Source of the DNA: Methylobacterium phyllostachyos
GTDB taxonomy: Bacteria; Pseudomonadota; Alphaproteobacteria; Rhizobiales; Beijerinckiaceae
Direction of reading: 5' to 3'
DNA length: 64,000 nt
Assembly: GCF_900103445.1 (NCBI RefSeq)
Contig: NZ_FNHS01000004.1
Location: 248,001-312,000, forward strand
The notes under the pieces are model-generated. The model was not told the origin of the DNA, made no database searches, and was given only the letters and a program-made list of their open reading frames with translations. The position numbers were made by a program, and so were the translations under genes. Shown here piece by piece: positions 61,006-64,000 of this stretch. The number at the start of each line of letters is the position of its first letter. Positions within the stretch are counted from its first letter, which is position 1.

Positions 61006-62595
61006 ATGGCGAGCGGTGCGGCAGATCGATTCGATGTCACCGCGTGGACTCCAACCACGCGGACAGGCTGGGAGGCGGCCGGGGTCGCCGCGCGTGCCGG
61101 TGCCTCGTCGCAGGACCGGTTCGGCGCGGCGCTTGAGGCTGCCCGGGCCCGGGACGATGCCGCGGCGGCCCAGTCCCGGGCGGCCAGCCAGCGCGACACC
61201 GCCGACGCCACGCGCGCACGCCAGGCCACGCAGCGCGACGAGGCCGACGCCGGCCGGGCGAACGCCGAGCGGGCCCGGGAAGCCGCAGCGCAGGCCGATG
61301 CCCGGATCGCGGACAGGCGGTCGGACGCCAAGCCGACCGCTGCACCGGGCGCCCCCACGAATGCCTCGCGCGCGGAAGATCCGCCCGCAACCTCTGATCC
61401 GCGTCCGGCCATGACCCAGCCGACGACTCCAACTGCACCCTCCAATGGATCCGCGAAGGCCGATGCGGCCGTGCGGAACACCGCGTCAGCCGAGACGTCC
61501 GCGCAGCAGCCTGCAGCCGACGCGCCGTCCACGGACGCCGCCCCCGCGGCCGGAACGGCCGTGCAGACGCCGCAGCCTGACGCATCGGCGCCGACCTCGC
61601 CCCCCGATCCAGCTGCCACGCTGCTCAGCCTCCTCACGGCGATGGCGCACGGTGCCACCGCCACCACCGCCGAGCCGGGCGCCGGCGCCGGGGAGCCGGC
61701 CGATGAGACCGTGCCCGGCGCGGCCTCGGCCGGGGCCGGAACCGCGGGGCCCGCGGCGGCGACATCCGGATCGCAGACGGGCATGGGCACCTCTGCGGCT
61801 GTACCCCGCGGCGTGGGAGTCCCTGGCGTCACCGGACCCGTCGGCACGAAGGCGTCGGCGGGTGTGGCGGGATCCGGAAAGATCGAAACCGGCGCTGCCC
61901 CCGTCGCGGCCGGTCCGGCCGGATCGAACGATCCCGCATCGGCTGCAGCGGGCCCCGGCCAGGATTTCCTGTCGGCCCTGGCCGATGCCGGCCAGGCGGG
62001 CGGCCAGGGCGCCGCACTGGGGGCGACCGGCGGTGCGCCGCAGGTGCCGAGCCCGACGATGTCCGGCGTTTCATCCGCGACGCCCGCTCCGCCGAGTGGC
62101 GCGACCAGTGCCGCTCAGGCGGCGAGTGCAACCGCGCAGAGCGCGCCGCCAACGCCGGCGGATCCCGCCATTCCCATCGGTCAGGTACCGATGACCATCG
62201 GCCTGCGCTCGCTGAACGGATCGAGCGCGTTCCAGATCCGGCTCGACCCGGTCGAGTTGGGGCGGATCGAGGTCAAGCTCGAGATCGACAAAGCCCGCGG
62301 GGCGGTGACCGCGCATCTGGTGGTCGATCGACCGGAGACGCTGGCGATGCTCCAGCGGGACGCGGGCCAGTTGCAGCAGGCCCTGACGCAGGCGGGCCTC
62401 GATCCGTCGGCCGGCGGCCTCAACCTGTCGCTGCGTGGCGACGGCGGCGCGCAGACCGGCGGCGGCAACGGCCAGCAGAACGGCGCTTCTCAGGGCGGAT
62501 CGGCGGGCTGGACCCGGGATCAGGCTGAGGTCCCGCAGGAGACCGGCCCGACCCGTTGGCTGCGCGGCTATGGCGGCCTCGACATCAAAATCTAG
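61006..62595 (+). CDS. fliK: Flagellar hook-length control protein FliK-like
   Basis: A 529-residue low-complexity protein ending in a FliK C-terminal (Flg_hook) domain at roughly residues 400-490: [20 protein letters not shown] followed by [20 protein letters not shown]. FliK measures hook length and switches export specificity. The N-terminal 30-110 region is an Ala/Arg/Asp-rich helical stretch, then a long Ala/Pro/Gly/Thr linker expected to be disordered, as needed for a molecular ruler. The ATG at 61006 has GAGAGG upstream; 60964 is an alternative. flgD follows 87 bases downstream, supporting the flagellar role. Confidence 0.88.
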   Translation: MASGAADRFDVTAWTPTTRTGWEAAGVAARAGASSQDRFGAALEAARARDDAAAAQSRAASQRDTADATRARQATQRDEADAGRANAERAREAAAQADARIADRRSDAKPTAAPGAPTNASRAEDPPATSDPRPAMTQPTTPTAPSNGSAKADAAVRNTASAETSAQQPAADAPSTDAAPAAGTAVQTPQPDASAPTSPPDPAATLLSLLTAMAHGATATTAEPGAGAGEPADETVPGAASAGAGTAGPAAATSGSQTGMGTSAAVPRGVGVPGVTGPVGTKASAGVAGSGKIETGAAPVAAGPAGSNDPASAAAGPGQDFLSALADAGQAGGQGAALGATGGAPQVPSPTMSGVSSATPAPPSGATSAAQAASATAQSAPPTPADPAIPIGQVPMTIGLRSLNGSSAFQIRLDPVELGRIEVKLEIDKARGAVTAHLVVDRPETLAMLQRDAGQLQQALTQAGLDPSAGGLNLSLRGDGGAQTGGGNGQQNGASQGGSAGWTRDQAEVPQETGPTRWLRGYGGLDIKI

Positions 62596-62682
62596 GCGAC
62601 GGGCCACGCGGCCCCATCGCGGAACGACACGGACATCATCGCGCCCTGGCCCAGAGCCCGGCGCGGCACGGGAGCGAACGGC

Positions 62683-63369
62683 ATGACCAGCGGCATATCC
62701 AGCCTGACCAGCACAACCGCCACCACGGGCTCGTCGACGGGCAGCGGCGCGAATGCGACCGAGATCGCGAGCAACTTCACGCAGTTCCTGACCCTGCTGA
62801 CCACGCAGCTCAAGAACCAGAACCCCCTCGACCCGATGGACACCAACCAGTTCACACAACAGCTGGTGCAGTTCGCCGGCGTCGAGCAGCAGCTCAAGAC
62901 GAACGACCGTCTCGACAGCATCCTGACCGCCTCGCAGTCGGCGAGTTCGGCCTCGGCCACCAGCTACATCGGCAAGACCGTCACGGCAGACGGGAGCACA
63001 TCGCAGCTTTCCAGCGGCTCGGCCTCGTGGACGCTGACGCCGTCCCGGGCCGCCTCGAAGGCGGTGATCACGATCCTCGATTCCAAGAACAACGTCGTGG
63101 CCACGCAGACCACGTCCCTCGCCGCCGGAGCTCAGACCTATACTTGGAACGGCAAGAGCTCCGCCGGCCTCACCTCGGCGGATGGGAACTACTCGATCAA
63201 GGTTTCAGCCACCGACGCCACCGGGGCTGCCGTGTCAGTCGATACGAGCCTGTCGGGCACGGTTGACGAGGTCGATCTCAGCGGAACGTCGCCGGTTCTG
63301 ATCATCGGCTCGCAGCGGGTGCCGCTGTCCAGCGTGCAGACCATCGGGTTGTCCACAAGTGGCGCTTAA
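62683..63369 (+). CDS. flgD: Flagellar hook assembly scaffold FlgD
   Basis: A 228-residue FlgD, the hook cap that guides polymerisation of FlgE. The conserved N-terminal segment FTQFLTLLTTQLKNQNPLDP followed by MDTNQFTQQLVQFAGVEQQL is diagnostic. The C-terminal tudor/fibronectin-like part spans about 95-225 (YIGKTVTADG, YTWNGKSSAGLTSADGNYSI). No signal peptide is present, since FlgD is exported by the flagellar type III system. The stop codon overlaps the left arm of a CGCTTAA/TTAAGCG inverted repeat, and sciP follows 91 bases later. Confidence 0.96.
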   Translation: MTSGISSLTSTTATTGSSTGSGANATEIASNFTQFLTLLTTQLKNQNPLDPMDTNQFTQQLVQFAGVEQQLKTNDRLDSILTASQSASSASATSYIGKTVTADGSTSQLSSGSASWTLTPSRAASKAVITILDSKNNVVATQTTSLAAGAQTYTWNGKSSAGLTSADGNYSIKVSATDATGAAVSVDTSLSGTVDEVDLSGTSPVLIIGSQRVPLSSVQTIGLSTSGA

Positions 63370-63460
63370 CGAATCACATCCGAGTGGTTCGCTTCAACAT
63401 CTCTTAAGCGGGCGCAAGTACCTTGGACTCTCGACAGGTCAGTCGAGTGTAGAGCGTATC

Positions 63461-63736
63461 ATGACCGAACCTAGCCGCCCGAGAGTGAAGTACGTAATCG
63501 GGCCCGACGGTAGCCCGCTGACCATTGCGGACCTTCCGCCTCCGAGCACCCGCCGTTGGGTCATTCGGCGCAAGGCCGAGGTGGTTGCGGCCGTACGTGG
63601 CGGCCTCCTCAGCCTGGAGGAGGCCTGCAAGCGCTACACGCTGACCACCGAAGAATTCCTGAGCTGGCAGTTCTCCATCGACCAGCACGGGCTCGCCGGC
63701 CTGCGCACCACGCGGATCCAGCATTACCGGCACTGA
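63461..63736 (+). CDS. sciP: SciP-like cell-cycle regulator (DUF1153)
   Basis: A 91-residue helix-turn-helix protein of the DUF1153 family. Caulobacter SciP is a late-cycle inhibitor of CtrA-activated promoters, including flagellar ones. The nearly invariant core is RVKYVIGPDGSPLTIADLPP, then RRKAEVVAAVRGGLLSLEEA and LSWQFSIDQHGLAGLRTTRI. The ATG at 63461 fits the family start. The placement after flgD and before a probable fliF agrees with its position beside flagellar genes in Caulobacter. Confidence 0.93.
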   Translation: MTEPSRPRVKYVIGPDGSPLTIADLPPPSTRRWVIRRKAEVVAAVRGGLLSLEEACKRYTLTTEEFLSWQFSIDQHGLAGLRTTRIQHYRH

Positions 63737-63956
63737 TCCGGGCGTCGTCGGGGATGGGTCAGTTCGCCCGAACCGGCCAAGCCCGAAGCCTAGCGAAGCC
63801 GCGTCCCGACCCCGGGCGCGGCTTCGTGACGTTTGGGCTGCCACCGCGAGCGACTGCCGATCCGCGCATTAACGGCCCGCTAACCATGGCCTGGGCAAAT
63901 TCTGCCGGGCGAGCCGCTGGGGCTCGCATCGCGTTCAGAGTGCAGCGAACTCGCCC

Positions 63957-64000
63957 GTGAAGCCGGTCCTCGATCTCGTCACGAAGCTCGGACCGGCCCG
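63957..64000 (+). CDS. fliF: Probable 5' end of fliF (partial)
   Basis: The window ends inside a possible gene starting with GTG at 63957. The first residues, VKPVLDLVTKLGPA, resemble the N-terminus of FliF, the flagellar MS-ring protein, where a short amphipathic helix and LGPARLAA-like sequence precede the first membrane helix. In Caulobacter fliF lies just downstream of sciP. Only 14 codons are visible and the Shine-Dalgarno is weak, so this is tentative. The interval 63737-63956 has no recognised gene. Confidence 0.4.
   Translation, partial: MKPVLDLVTKLGPA

Overview
The window is GC-rich chromosomal DNA from an alphaproteobacterium of the order Hyphomicrobiales, most likely Methylobacterium or a close relative. 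This rests on gene content and protein signatures: two Porin_2 outer-membrane porins, an AccD with a degenerate zinc ribbon, a Ros/MucR-type regulator, SciP beside flagellar genes, class I PhaC, a CTT-TGA frameshift prfB and GAGCG-AAGC type intergenic palindromes. It is mostly ordinary chromosome. I see no insertion sequence, prophage, CRISPR array, tRNA or rRNA.

Layout. 0-3 kb: the 3' part of addA, then trxA. 3-7.5 kb (minus): a small outer-membrane protein, then trpA-accD-folC. 7.6-11 kb (plus): a HAD phosphatase and a large GH63-type glucosidase, convergent with a MucR-like regulator. 11.8-17.2 kb (minus): a co-directional run of histidine kinase, response regulator, tenA, isonitrile-hydratase-like DJ-1 protein, terB, lrgA and lrgB; the first four genes overlap or nearly abut. 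17.5-23.8 kb: an Ala/Pro-rich anchored protein, a DEAD-box RNA helicase and addB, which lies about 18 kb from addA. 23.9-28.9 kb: a tricarballylate/citrate-type island (TcuA-like flavoprotein, GntR regulator, MFS citrate symporter, 2-hydroxycarboxylate carrier).

29-33.3 kb: two tandem paralogous porins separated by an AT-rich leader with repeated TGCGCA motifs. 33.7-36.1 kb: a periplasmic protein with an internal repeat, a ModE-like winged-helix protein, HupE and a double PilZ protein. 36.5-43.9 kb (plus): a complete family-5 peptide ABC importer followed by a leaderless gamma-glutamyltransferase, consistent with uptake and cytoplasmic breakdown of gamma-glutamyl peptides. 44.1-49.3 kb: prfB, a DUF3140 protein, small secreted proteins and an AlaC-type aminotransferase. 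49.5-57.9 kb: phaC, a FadL-family porin, an FAH-family hydrolase, a chemoreceptor-like protein with reversed domain order, bioB and an orphan histidine kinase. 58.1-60.8 kb (minus): mnmA-pmtA-TVP38. 61-64 kb (plus): fliK-like, flgD, sciP and a probable start of fliF.

The observations I rate highest are the two-component system joined to tenA and an isonitrile-hydratase-like gene, the prfB frameshift, the MucR-like and AccD proteins that have lost zinc ligands, the reversed-order chemoreceptor-like protein, the regulatory structure around the porins and the GntR island, and a family of palindromic intergenic repeats. No wholly new multi-gene system is demonstrated; the kinase-regulator-tenA-DJ-1 operon is the best candidate for an uncharacterised pathway.
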